Positions 1 through 6,758 of a stretch of DNA of 10,511 nucleotides are shown piece by piece. The position numbers and the translations under genes were made by a program. The first letter of the stretch is position 1. Every line of letters begins with the position of its first letter. Below the pieces are notes generated by a model, which searched no databases, was not told where the DNA came from, and saw only the letters and a list, made by a program, of their open reading frames with translations. The stretch spans positions 1 to 10,511 of the forward strand of contig JAKAZC010000065.1 in NCBI GenBank assembly GCA_021826655.1. The letters are read 5' to 3'. Source of the DNA: Actinomycetes bacterium. GTDB lineage: Bacteria; Actinomycetota; Acidimicrobiia; Acidimicrobiales; RAAP-2.

Positions 1-381
1 GAAGCCGACCACCTCGGCCAGGAGCTCGCCGTAGCTGATGGTCCGGGTGTCGCCCGGCTCTCCCTCCCAGTGGAAGGCCACCTTGTCCCCCCGGCCCGCC
101 GCCACGTGCCGGTCGAGGCAGTTGTAGGAGACGTTGAGCGTCCCGCCGTCGAACCAGCGGGCGAACGGCAGGTCCCACTGCAGGACCGTGTCCCAGGGGC
201 GGAACCAGTCGAGTGCCCCGGCCTGCCGGGCCCAGAATTCCGGACCGAGCGCCGCCGCCTCCTGGTAGACGCCGGGATCGCGGACGACGGCGTGCTCGGC
301 GAATCCGGACGGAGGTGGGAACACCCGTTCCTCGGTGAAGTAGTCCTCGATCGTCGGCTCGCTGCTGTCGTCGTCGGGCAC
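1..381 (-). CDS. acs: Acetyl-CoA synthetase, AMP-forming (N-terminal part, cut by window edge)
   Basis: Acs activates acetate with ATP to acetyl-AMP and then forms acetyl-CoA in the cytoplasm. The 127 visible codons are the N-terminal ACAS_N region: an acidic leader, then PGVYQEAAALGPEFWARQ, LDWFRP, WFDGGTLNVSYNCLDRHV and a WEGEPGDTRTISYGEL segment. These match E. coli Acs motifs of the type LDWIKP, WYEDGTLN, NCLDRH and WEGD in the same order and spacing. The start is GTG at 379-381, preceded by a purine-rich AAGGGGGAG ribosome-binding site. The reading frame is open to position 1, so the ATP-binding core and the C-terminal lysine regulated by acetylation lie outside the window. It is divergent from the mprF-like gene. 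Related propionyl-CoA synthetases share parts of this region, but the N-terminal motifs fit Acs best. Confidence 0.93.
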   Translation of the reverse strand, partial: MPDDDSSEPTIEDYFTEERVFPPPSGFAEHAVVRDPGVYQEAAALGPEFWARQAGALDWFRPWDTVLQWDLPFARWFDGGTLNVSYNCLDRHVAAGRGDKVAFHWEGEPGDTRTISYGELLAEVVGF

Positions 382-430
382 TGCTCCCCCTTCGCCACCG
401 ACCGGGACCGACCCGGAGCGGAACCGCCTC

Positions 431-436
431 AGCCTA
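431..436 (-). promoter_or_regulatory. Candidate -10 element for acs
   Basis: The minus strand reads TAGGCT, matching the actinobacterial TANNNT -10 pattern. Transcription would begin near 424 and give a 5' leader of about 43 nt containing the acs ribosome-binding site. No convincing -35 box is visible at 17-18 bp, so this rests on one short motif plus its position in a divergent intergenic gap. Confidence 0.35.
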
Positions 437-451
437 ACGTCGCCGGCCCCG

Positions 452-457
452 TAGAAT
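452..457 (+). promoter_or_regulatory. Candidate -10 element for the mprF-like gene
   Basis: TAGAAT lies 9 nt before the GTG at 467. With a usual 6-7 nt discriminator the transcript would start at about 464, so the mRNA would be leaderless or nearly so. This agrees with the lack of a clear Shine-Dalgarno sequence. No good -35 is seen. Confidence 0.4.
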
Positions 458-466
458 GGCCGGGCT

Positions 467-3400
467 GTGCGTGCGACGACCCACATCGACGACTCGGGTG
501 ACCTCGATTCCGTCGGATCGATCGGCCGCACCCCCCAGTTCACCCCCGAGCCCGGCGGGACCCGTGTCGAGGTGCCCGTCGGGCGGCGGGTCATGGTGGT
601 CAGCGACCTCCTCCTCACGCCGGACGCGACCGCGTCCACCCGAGCCGTGACCGGCGAGCTGGCCCGGGCCCTCGATACGTGGGACGGCCCCGGCATCCTC
701 GTCATCGCCGGCAACCTGTTCGACCTGACCGGCGCGGACGACCCGCTCAACACGGCGGGCCGGGCCATCGACGCCCACCCGGCGCTGGCCCGGTCGCTCA
801 TCCGCTTCCTGGCCGTGGATGAGCGCCGGGTGATCCGTCAGCGCGGCAGCCACGAGCCCGCGGACCTCGTCCGGCCGACCGGCACCGTCCCCACCGGCAC
901 GTCCGACGTGGTCGCCACCCTGGCCGCCGCCGGCGTCGAACACCTCGGCCCGATCGACCTGCACGTACAGACCGGGACGGGTGAGCGGGTGGTGCGGATC
1001 GACCCCGGCGCCTGTGGCTCCGACGACCGGTCGGACCCGGTGCCGACGGACGCGACGACGGACCCGACGGCCGACACCAAGCCGGGGGCGGTGGCGACGA
1101 CACCGGCGGGCCGCCACTGGCGGGCGCTGGCGCCCGAGTCGGCCGAAGGAGCGCCGTGGCTCGAGGGTGTCGACCACCTGAGCGACCCGTCGGCCCTGAC
1201 CCGGTTCCTGGTGTCGCGCACGATGTACCGCCGGTTCGGCCGCTACGCGTGGTGGCTGCTGGTCCCGTTCGGCGTGGCCCTCCTGCTGCGCATCGCCGTC
1301 ACCCCGTGGGTCCTCCACCACCTCGGCTCGGGACTGCCGGCCCGAGCCCTTCGCCATGCCCACTTCGCCGACTTCGAGGACCAGCTGATCATCGCCGTCG
1401 GGGCGTCCGTCGTGGTGCTGGCCGTCCTGGCCGTGGTGCTCGGCCTGCTCAGCCGCCGCATGTGGTCGATCCTGGGCGGCGGGGCCCTCGACGAGGTGCG
1501 CACCGACACCGGAGCCAACGACACGGCGCGGGACGACGCCCGTCGACTGGTCGGCCGGGGCTACGCCGGTCTGGTCACCGCCGCCACCTTCAAGGCCGAG
1601 CTCACCAACCTCGGCACCGGGTTCTACGCCAACGTCGGCGCCACGGCCGAGGTGGTCGCCGAGCACCGGGGACGATTCGGCCTCCCCCCGGTCTTCCTGC
1701 ACAGCCAGTGGGTGAGCTGGGTCGAGGTCGAGTCGGGCGCCGAGCTCCACGTCCGCATGCTGCTGGCCCACAACGAGCTGGCATCCCCCAGCCGACTCGA
1801 GCGAGTGGTCACCCGGGGCCGGGTCGGCGGGTCGCTGCACCCCACCCTGGTCGCCTCGTACCCGGTGGGATCGTCGTGGCCTCCCGCCCCCGATCTCCGC
1901 CAGTCCCACCGCCGCACCCGTCGGGTCCGCCGGTGGGGTGCCGCCGCCATCCTCGCCACCGGGATCATCGACGTGCTCGACTCCATCACCCCGCCCCTGC
2001 GTGGCCGGCTCCGCGTGCTCGAGCAGTACCTGCCGTTACGCGCCAGCGTGGCCGCCGGGGCCCTCGTGGCCATCGCCGGGCTCGCCCTGATCGCGCTCGG
2101 CCGCGGCATCCTGCGCGGTCAGCGACGGGCCTGGCGGGTGGCCGTGGTGCTCCTGGCGGGCACCGTCCTGCTGCACGTCGTGGCCGGAGCCGACATCGAG
2201 GAATCGCTGATCACCGGCGCGGTGCTCGTGTTCCTGCTGGTCAACCGCAAGCAGTTCCAGGCCGCCTCCGACGCCACCTCCCTGCGGTCCGCCCTCGTCA
2301 CGCTGGCCGCGGTCGCCCTCGGCGTGGCCGTGGTGACCACCGCGTCGATCGAACTCCTCACCCACGTGGGGCATCACCGGCACGCGCTCCCGTGGTGGAC
2401 CGTCTTCTGGGGCGTGTCCGAGCGGTTCGCCGGCATCACCACGATCGACCTGCCCGAGCGGGCCGACCGTTTCCTCACCCCCGCGCTCCTGACCATCGGC
2501 CTGTGCCTGGTGGCGGTCACCCTGTACCTACTGACCCGGCCGGTGGTCGACCGCCGGCTGGGCTCGGGCCGCGCCGCCGAGTTCCGGGCCCGCGACATCG
2601 TCCGCCGGCACGGGGCGACCACGCTGGACTACTTCGCGCTCCGTTCGGACAAGCGGTGGTTCTTCCACCGGGACAGCCTGGTCGCCTACGCCGTCTACGG
2701 CGGCGTCTGCCTGATCTCGCCGGACCCGATCGGACCCCGGAACGAGCGCGAGCAGGTGTGGGGTGCCTTCCGGGCCTTCGCCGATGCCCACGGGTGGACC
2801 ACGTCGGTCATGGGGGCGGGCGAGGAATGGCTCCCCACCTACCGCGACTCGGGCATGCACCACATCTACCTGGGCGACGAGGCCGTGGTGCGGCTCCAGG
2901 AGTTCAGCCTGGCCGGCAAGCACATGAAGGGGCTGCGCCAGGCCCACAACCGGATCAAGAAGTACGGCTACACCGTCACCTTCCACGACCCGTCCCGCAT
3001 CGATCCCGCACTCACCGAGGAGCTGACGTCGCTCATGCGGCTCTCCCGCCAGGGCGAGCACGAACGGGGATTCTCGATGATGCTCGGCCGGGTCTTCGAC
3101 CCCCGGGACGCCGGTCTGCTGCTGACCGTGGTCCGTTCCCCAGACGGGTCGGCGGCGGCGATGTGCCAGTTCGTCCCGGCCACCGGAATCCACGGGTTCT
3201 CCCTCGACCTCATGCGGCGCGACCCCGGTGACCATCCGAACGGGCTCCTCGACTTCGCCCTGTGCTCCACGATCGAGCACCTCGCGGCACGCGGGTTCGA
3301 CGGGCTGAGCCTCAACTTCGCGGCGATGCGTTCAACGCTGGCCGGGGAGAAGGGTGACGGGACCGTCCAACGGGCCGAGCGCTGGTTCCTGAAGCGGCTG

Positions 3401-3778
3401 TCCAACTTCGCCCAGATCGAGTCGCTGTGGAAGTTCAACGCCAAGTACGAGCCGGAGTGGCTCCCACGGTACGTGGTGTTCGACACCGCCGAGCACCTGG
3501 TGCCGGTGGTCATGGCGATCCTGCGGGCCGAGTCGCTGTGGGAGATCCCCGTGCTCGGCCGCCTCCTCGCCGCCGGTGCCGAGAAGCGGATGGTGGCCGC
3601 CCAGCGCGACACCGAGGAGTTCCTGGCCTCCATCGTGCCGTGGGACGAGGACGGCGTGCGCGTCGCCGGAGCGCACGGTCCGTCAGACGGCGCACCGTCG
3701 CCGACGCCGGTCGGGGCGGACCACGCACCGGGAGCTCAGGCGTCCGACGGCTCCGGCAGCCCCATCGGGTTGGGGTAG
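467..3778 (+). CDS. MprF/LysX-type phosphatidylglycerol aminoacyltransferase fused to a degenerate transmembrane metallophosphoesterase
   Basis: This 1103-residue protein has two halves. Residues about 40-470 resemble actinobacterial membrane metallophosphoesterases: a first strand at RVMVVSDLLL (41-50), VIAGNLFDL (79-87), GSHE (127-130), the WLEGVDHLSDPSALTRFLVSR stretch interrupted by two membrane helices (about 258-283 and 304-329), then GYAGLVTAATFKAEL (365-379) and GFYANVG. The metal-ligand motifs are altered: DxH reads D47-L-L, GD reads GN, and the expected GHTH reads AATF. Residues about 488-692 hold roughly six membrane helices of MprF/LysX type. Residues about 704-1035 are a DUF2156 transferase domain (DYFALRSDKRWFF, SLAGKHMKGLRQAHNRIKK, FAAMRSTLAGE, KFNAKYEPEWLPRYVV). 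MprF enzymes move an amino acid from aminoacyl-tRNA to phosphatidylglycerol, lowering the negative surface charge. No LysRS domain is present, unlike mycobacterial LysX. The GTG start is chosen from the TAGAAT box; ATG at 593 (residue 43) would cut into the first strand. Amino-acid specificity is unknown. Confidence 0.85.
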   Translation: MRATTHIDDSGDLDSVGSIGRTPQFTPEPGGTRVEVPVGRRVMVVSDLLLTPDATASTRAVTGELARALDTWDGPGILVIAGNLFDLTGADDPLNTAGRAIDAHPALARSLIRFLAVDERRVIRQRGSHEPADLVRPTGTVPTGTSDVVATLAAAGVEHLGPIDLHVQTGTGERVVRIDPGACGSDDRSDPVPTDATTDPTADTKPGAVATTPAGRHWRALAPESAEGAPWLEGVDHLSDPSALTRFLVSRTMYRRFGRYAWWLLVPFGVALLLRIAVTPWVLHHLGSGLPARALRHAHFADFEDQLIIAVGASVVVLAVLAVVLGLLSRRMWSILGGGALDEVRTDTGANDTARDDARRLVGRGYAGLVTAATFKAELTNLGTGFYANVGATAEVVAEHRGRFGLPPVFLHSQWVSWVEVESGAELHVRMLLAHNELASPSRLERVVTRGRVGGSLHPTLVASYPVGSSWPPAPDLRQSHRRTRRVRRWGAAAILATGIIDVLDSITPPLRGRLRVLEQYLPLRASVAAGALVAIAGLALIALGRGILRGQRRAWRVAVVLLAGTVLLHVVAGADIEESLITGAVLVFLLVNRKQFQAASDATSLRSALVTLAAVALGVAVVTTASIELLTHVGHHRHALPWWTVFWGVSERFAGITTIDLPERADRFLTPALLTIGLCLVAVTLYLLTRPVVDRRLGSGRAAEFRARDIVRRHGATTLDYFALRSDKRWFFHRDSLVAYAVYGGVCLISPDPIGPRNEREQVWGAFRAFADAHGWTTSVMGAGEEWLPTYRDSGMHHIYLGDEAVVRLQEFSLAGKHMKGLRQAHNRIKKYGYTVTFHDPSRIDPALTEELTSLMRLSRQGEHERGFSMMLGRVFDPRDAGLLLTVVRSPDGSAAAMCQFVPATGIHGFSLDLMRRDPGDHPNGLLDFALCSTIEHLAARGFDGLSLNFAAMRSTLAGEKGDGTVQRAERWFLKRLSNFAQIESLWKFNAKYEPEWLPRYVVFDTAEHLVPVVMAILRAESLWEIPVLGRLLAAGAEKRMVAAQRDTEEFLASIVPWDEDGVRVAGAHGPSDGAPSPTPVGADHAPGAQASDGSGSPIGLG

Positions 3779-4593
3779 GGGATCACACCGGAGGCGTGGA
3801 TCGCCGCACCCAGCGGGCGCAGCACGTCGGACAGCACCCGGCGCTCCGGGTCGTCCAGCACCTCGAACGGGCGTGCCGCCTGGAGGTCGGTCGCCGCCTC
3901 CACCGACCGGCGCAGCCGCGTGCCCTCGTGCGAGATTCCTGATTCGTCGAGCAGTCCGCGGGAGCCGAGGCGTGCGGTGGCCGCCGCCCACTCGGCCTCC
4001 GTCCAGCCCCGGGCGCCCAGGAACACCGGTGCGGGGATCCCCTCCGACGCGGCGAAGAGCACGAGTGCCTCGACACCGTCCAGTCCGGACGCGCCCAATG
4101 CCGCCACGTGCCCGTCCCCCCGGTGCTCCCGGAGGCAGGTGCAGGTCCACCACAGCGCGTCGACCGGGTCGTCCGGTCGACCCGCAGCGCGCGTGGCCGC
4201 GAACAGCGGGCGCCCGGCCGCGGACGCGGCGGCGACGACACGTTCGAGCAGGGGAAGCGCCCGGCCGGCCACGGCGGGCGCCTCGGGCGCCACCCGGCGC
4301 AGCGCCGCCGCGGCCCCGGCACGACGCGCCGCCCACACCTGCTGCGGGTCCGCGATCGCCCAGGCGTCCGGGACGGCGCGGGCGACCATGTCCGGTGCGA
4401 AATTGCAGAACGTCGCCACCACCACATCGGATCCCACCGGTCCGAGGGGCGCCGCCCGCCCGGCGAAGTAGCCCATCCAGAAGCCGCGCAGTCCGAGGCC
4501 GGCCATCGAGTCACGGCACCCTCGGTCGAAGTAGACGACTGCGTGGACCGGCTCGACGGCCAGCCACCAGGTGCGGGCCGCCGATACGGTCAC
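3736..4593 (-). CDS. SCO6745-family protein, function unknown
   Basis: This 285-residue soluble protein carries the landmarks I associate with the actinobacterial SCO6745 family: LAVEPVHAVVYFDRGCRD near the N-terminus, GLRGFWMGYFAGRAAPLGPVG, a VVVATFCNFAPDMVARAVPDAW segment, and a later winged-helix-like part (WTEAEWAAATARLGSRGLLD, about residues 200-219). The last part resembles a MarR-type helix-turn-helix without an obvious strong DNA-binding helix. It is helical and alanine-rich with no signal peptide or membrane segment. The start is GTG at 4591-4593, only 19 nt after the stop of the upstream membrane gene, so the two are probably co-transcribed; no strong ribosome-binding site is seen. 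Its last 43 nt overlap the end of the mprF-like gene on the other strand. The family assignment is from memory of its motifs; no biochemical role is known to me. Confidence 0.8.
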   Translation of the reverse strand: MTVSAARTWWLAVEPVHAVVYFDRGCRDSMAGLGLRGFWMGYFAGRAAPLGPVGSDVVVATFCNFAPDMVARAVPDAWAIADPQQVWAARRAGAAAALRRVAPEAPAVAGRALPLLERVVAAASAAGRPLFAATRAAGRPDDPVDALWWTCTCLREHRGDGHVAALGASGLDGVEALVLFAASEGIPAPVFLGARGWTEAEWAAATARLGSRGLLDESGISHEGTRLRRSVEAATDLQAARPFEVLDDPERRVLSDVLRPLGAAIHASGVIPYPNPMGLPEPSDA

Positions 4594-4612
4594 GGTCGTG
4601 GCCCGACCCCGC

Positions 4613-5950
4613 TCACTCGGTGTCCGTGCCGGCGGCGAGGGCCGCGTCCGGTCCGGGGCCGTGCGGCCCTCCGGGCGGCCGCTCCCCCGGCTGGCGCCGG
4701 CCGCCGTAGACCCCGACCAGCCCGACCAGCCCGACCAGCCCGACCACGAACAGCGTGACCAGGACGATCACCAGGGCGACGGCGACGGTGGGTTGATTCC
4801 ACAGCACGAGGACCACCAGGCCGAGGACGAGCACTCCCCACTGGAACGCCGTGCGGTGGGCGGCGACCGTGTCGTGGACGGGACCGCCCGACAGCCACGA
4901 GGGCATGGTCCGTTCCCGCATCCAGCGGCGCACGGGCCCGAGTCCGACCACGAAGGCCGCGAGCGCGACGAGGGCGGAGGCGGCGAGCACGGTGCGCACG
5001 GTGTCCAGCAGTGCGGCGTCGACCGTGTCGATGATGGCCGCCGTGGTGGCCCTCGACTGGGTGACGTTGAGCGAGGACAGGTACTGGTTGCGACCGACGT
5101 TCGCGGCCACCAGGAGTAGCGCCATCGACACGGCCAGCCCGGACGCGGCATGGACCAGGCCGCGCCTCCGGTCACGGGCCAGGAGGACGGCGCCGGCGAA
5201 CAGCAGGACCGACGCGATCGGCAGCACCAGGGCGATGCGGTCCAGGAAACTGACCCACCGCTGCAGTTTGGCAAGTTGGTCCGAGTGGAACAGCACCAGT
5301 GGTGGACCGGTGTAGTTCGGGACCTTGTCGAAGACGGACAGACCCCTGGCCGCCAGCTGCTGCTTGGCCGCGTTCTCGACCTGGGTGAGGTCGACGGTCA
5401 CCTGACCGTCGGTGGCCTGGAAGGCACCCACCTTGGTGCCGAGCAGCAGGTTGTCGAGTTCTGCGTGCGACGTCCGCACGGCCGCCTCCCACAACCTCTG
5501 GAACTGCGAGCTCTGCACCAGCTTGAGGGTGATCTGGTACGTGGCGGTCTGGACCGCCCCCGAGATCGGGTTGGCCAGGAATCCGGCCTGGGACGGCAGC
5601 GCGCGCTTCACCCGCTGCTCGACGTCGGTCTTGGCGATCAGACTCTCGCTGACCTTGGTGGCCACGGTGTTCTGGACGGCGGGGTCCTTGGCCAGCGGAG
5701 CCACCGTGGACACGAACGTGTCGGTGTTCAGCAGTTCCTCGCGGGCGTAGACGACCACCACCGACAGGACGGCGAGGAGGCAGGCCAGGACGACCAGGAC
5801 CCACGAGGCGATGGTCCGGCCCCGGCGCCGCTTCGGGGTCGCCGCGGTCTCGACCTGGTGGCGCAGCGCCTCGTTCTCGTGGGCCAATGCCTCGACCTCG
5901 TGGTGGAGTGCCTCGATGTCCTCCCCGTCCGCCGGACGTCCGGTGCTCAC
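4613..5950 (-). CDS. Uncharacterised six-helix membrane protein with N-terminal coiled coil
   Basis: The 445-residue protein starts with a hydrophilic leader and a leucine-heptad coiled coil (DIEALHHEVEALAHENEALR), then a basic patch KRRRGR and one membrane helix (VLVVLACLLAVLSVVVVY). A domain of about 180 residues follows, probably outside the membrane, beginning LLNTDTFVSTVAPLAKDPAVQ and rich in Gln/Ser/Thr. Five more helices come next, the last ending in an LVG repeat, with a Gly/Pro-rich tail. The pattern of a helix, then an LNTD.FV..VAPLA.DPAVQ motif, then a C-terminal membrane bundle is common in actinobacterial hypothetical membrane proteins; I know no function. An in-frame GTG at 6001 would give 462 residues, but a TACAGT -10 box inside that extension places transcription start exactly at the GTG at 5950, so I prefer the shorter form. 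It leads a two-gene unit with the SCO6745-family gene. Confidence 0.8.
   Translation of the reverse strand: MSTGRPADGEDIEALHHEVEALAHENEALRHQVETAATPKRRRGRTIASWVLVVLACLLAVLSVVVVYAREELLNTDTFVSTVAPLAKDPAVQNTVATKVSESLIAKTDVEQRVKRALPSQAGFLANPISGAVQTATYQITLKLVQSSQFQRLWEAAVRTSHAELDNLLLGTKVGAFQATDGQVTVDLTQVENAAKQQLAARGLSVFDKVPNYTGPPLVLFHSDQLAKLQRWVSFLDRIALVLPIASVLLFAGAVLLARDRRRGLVHAASGLAVSMALLLVAANVGRNQYLSSLNVTQSRATTAAIIDTVDAALLDTVRTVLAASALVALAAFVVGLGPVRRWMRERTMPSWLSGGPVHDTVAAHRTAFQWGVLVLGLVVLVLWNQPTVAVALVIVLVTLFVVGLVGLVGLVGVYGGRRQPGERPPGGPHGPGPDAALAAGTDTE
4712..4747 (-). repeat. Four tandem 9-bp units coding for Leu-Val-Gly
   Basis: On the plus strand cccgaccag occurs three times in a row, followed by a fourth copy with one change (cccgaccac). 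In the membrane protein this encodes the VGLVGLVGLVG stretch in the last helix. The unit is a whole number of codons, so copy-number change would lengthen or shorten the helix without a frameshift. Confidence 0.85.
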
Positions 5951-5956
5951 CGGCAC

Positions 5957-5962
5957 ACTGTA
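5957..5962 (-). promoter_or_regulatory. -10 element giving a leaderless start for the coiled-coil membrane protein
   Basis: The minus strand reads TACAGT followed by six bases and then GTG AGC. The seventh base after the hexamer, the usual transcription start, is the G of the GTG at 5950. No Shine-Dalgarno is needed or seen. This is the best-spaced promoter-to-start match in the window. Confidence 0.5.
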
Positions 5963-6055
5963 CCGGCGGACCCTTCCGTCACCGTGGACACCGCCGCGCA
6001 CTCACCGGAGCGCGCGGCGGTGGCCGACCCCGCGGACCCGGCGCCGCACGGGGCC

Positions 6056-6091
6056 AGCCGGCCGGGCGGGCGGCCGGACGGGCGGCCGGCT
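6056..6091 (-). terminator. Possible hairpin after the left SHOCT gene
   Basis: AGCCGGCC at 6056-6063 is the reverse complement of GGCCGGCT at 6084-6091, with a 20-nt GC-rich loop. The stem touches the stop codon of the SHOCT gene. There is no T-tract on either side, and the GGCCGG-rich surroundings also offer other pairings (for example the near-tandem cgggcggccgg units), so it may be only compositional. Confidence 0.3.
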
Positions 6092-6483
6092 CAGGCCAGC
6101 AGCTTGGCCTTCTGGGACTGGAATTCGGCGTCGGTGATGGCACCCTTCTCCTTGAGATCGGCGAGCTTCACCAGCTCGTCGGTGCTGCTGCCCGATCCGG
6201 CGGCCTGCTTGACGTAGGCGTCGAACGCCTTCTGCTGCTGGGCGGCCTGCTCGGCGGCGCGCTCGTGCATCTTGCCGCCGCGGGCGATCAGGTACACCAG
6301 GACACCGAGGAACGGCAGGACGATCACGAACAGCACCCAGACGGCCTTGACCCCACCGCTCAGGTCCGAGCTGCGGAAGATGTCCATGAAGACGCTGATC
6401 AGCAGCCAGATCCAGAGGACGAACACGAAGAACATGAACATCATCCAGATGAGGCTCAGGATCGGGTAACTGTAGGCAAGCAT
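6091..6483 (-). CDS. PLDc_N/SHOCT small membrane protein (left copy)
   Basis: This 130-residue protein has two hydrophobic helices (about residues 8-34 and 47-68). The segment running from DIFRSSDLSGGVKAVW into VLPFLGVLVYLIARGGK is the PLDc_N (phospholipase D nuclease N-terminal-like) signature. A charged, Gln/Ala-rich helix links this to a C-terminal SHOCT module (LVKLADLKEKGAITDAEF, then QKAKLLA), a short helical hairpin found at the end of many bacterial membrane proteins. No phospholipase catalytic HKD motif is present, so it is not an enzyme; a membrane-anchored assembly or stress role is inference. The ATG start is supported by GAGGAG at 6492-6497, 8 nt away. It is about 69% identical by hand count to the protein at 9606-9998, without gaps, and faces away from the ClC operon. 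Confidence 0.88.
   Translation of the reverse strand: MLAYSYPILSLIWMMFMFFVFVLWIWLLISVFMDIFRSSDLSGGVKAVWVLFVIVLPFLGVLVYLIARGGKMHERAAEQAAQQQKAFDAYVKQAAGSGSSTDELVKLADLKEKGAITDAEFQSQKAKLLA
6263..6294 (-). repeat. Left arm of a 32-nt perfect inverted repeat (within SHOCT gene)
   Basis: This stretch is the exact reverse complement of 9795-9826. It encodes the YLIARGGKMHE part shared by the two SHOCT proteins, where every codon is also the same. The arms are about 3.5 kb apart and enclose the ClC operon. Confidence 0.9.
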
Positions 6484-6538
6484 CGCTGGTGCTCCTCACG
6501 CGGTTGTCGGAGCCGCCGACCGGACCGGCGGCAACGTC

Positions 6539-6544
6539 ACCCTA
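6539..6544 (-). promoter_or_regulatory. Candidate -10 element for the left SHOCT gene
   Basis: The minus strand reads TAGGGT in a GGATAGGGTGACG context, fitting TANNNT. Transcription would begin near 6532 and give a leader of about 49 nt that carries the GAGGAG ribosome-binding site. No -35 match is visible. Confidence 0.35.
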
Positions 6545-6622
6545 TCCGGCACCCCGATCGGCCGAGGGGACCGTTCCGGCCGGCGGGCCGGTCCGGGTCC
6601 GGCCGAGGTCGGTCCCGTCACC

Positions 6623-6628
6623 TAATCT
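6623..6628 (+). promoter_or_regulatory. Candidate -10 element for the microprotein-ClC-channel operon
   Basis: TAATCT fits TANNNT and would start a transcript near 6635, leaving a leader of about 25 nt with GGAGG at 6646-6650. It is the only good -10 candidate between the two divergent genes on this strand; the -35 region is not recognisable. Confidence 0.4.
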
Positions 6629-6659
6629 CGGTCCACGACCGGACCGGAGGCGGACGACC

Positions 6660-6758
6660 ATGTTCTACATACTGATCTTCGGGGTGCTCGCCGTGGTGCT
6701 GGTCGTGGCCTTCGTCGGCAAGTGGCGGGCCCGCAACGACTGGCCCGACGATGAGTGA
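6660..6758 (+). CDS. 32-residue single-helix membrane microprotein, unknown family
   Basis: The ATG at 6660 has a GGAGG ribosome-binding site at 6646-6650 with 9-nt spacing and a TANNNT promoter element just upstream. The product is one hydrophobic helix (FYILIFGVLAVVLVVAFVGK) followed by a short tail WRARNDWPDDE that is basic first and then acidic. The positive tail start suggests that the C-terminus faces the cytoplasm. Its stop overlaps the ClC start codon by 8 nt (6751-6758), which suggests translational coupling. I do not recognise the family. An accessory subunit or regulator of the ClC protein is inference from the overlap alone. A non-coding explanation is possible for so short a frame, but the strong ribosome-binding site, the clear amphipathic layout and the coupling favour a real gene. 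Confidence 0.65.
   Translation: MFYILIFGVLAVVLVVAFVGKWRARNDWPDDE

Noticed and set aside
70..501. 143-codon plus-strand frame at the left edge
   Set aside because: It is antisense to the acetyl-CoA synthetase start, which matches the family residue by residue.
456..650. ATG at 456 as an alternative start beside the mprF-like gene
   Set aside because: It opens a different frame of only 64 codons with a Ser/Pro/Arg-rich product, and its ATG overlaps the probable TAGAAT -10 box.
434..1909. Long open frame of 491 codons on the minus strand
   Set aside because: It lies wholly antisense to the well-supported mprF-like gene, has a Gly/Arg/Asp-rich low-complexity product and no family motif; it is a GC-rich shadow frame.
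1156..3231. 691-codon plus-strand frame inside the mprF-like gene
   Set aside because: The product is Arg/Pro/Gly-rich low complexity in the alternate frame of a recognisable protein.
6064..6090. Near-tandem cgggcggccgg units suggesting a repeat or binding site
   Set aside because: Only two short copies occur, in a run of pure G and C where such matches arise by composition.
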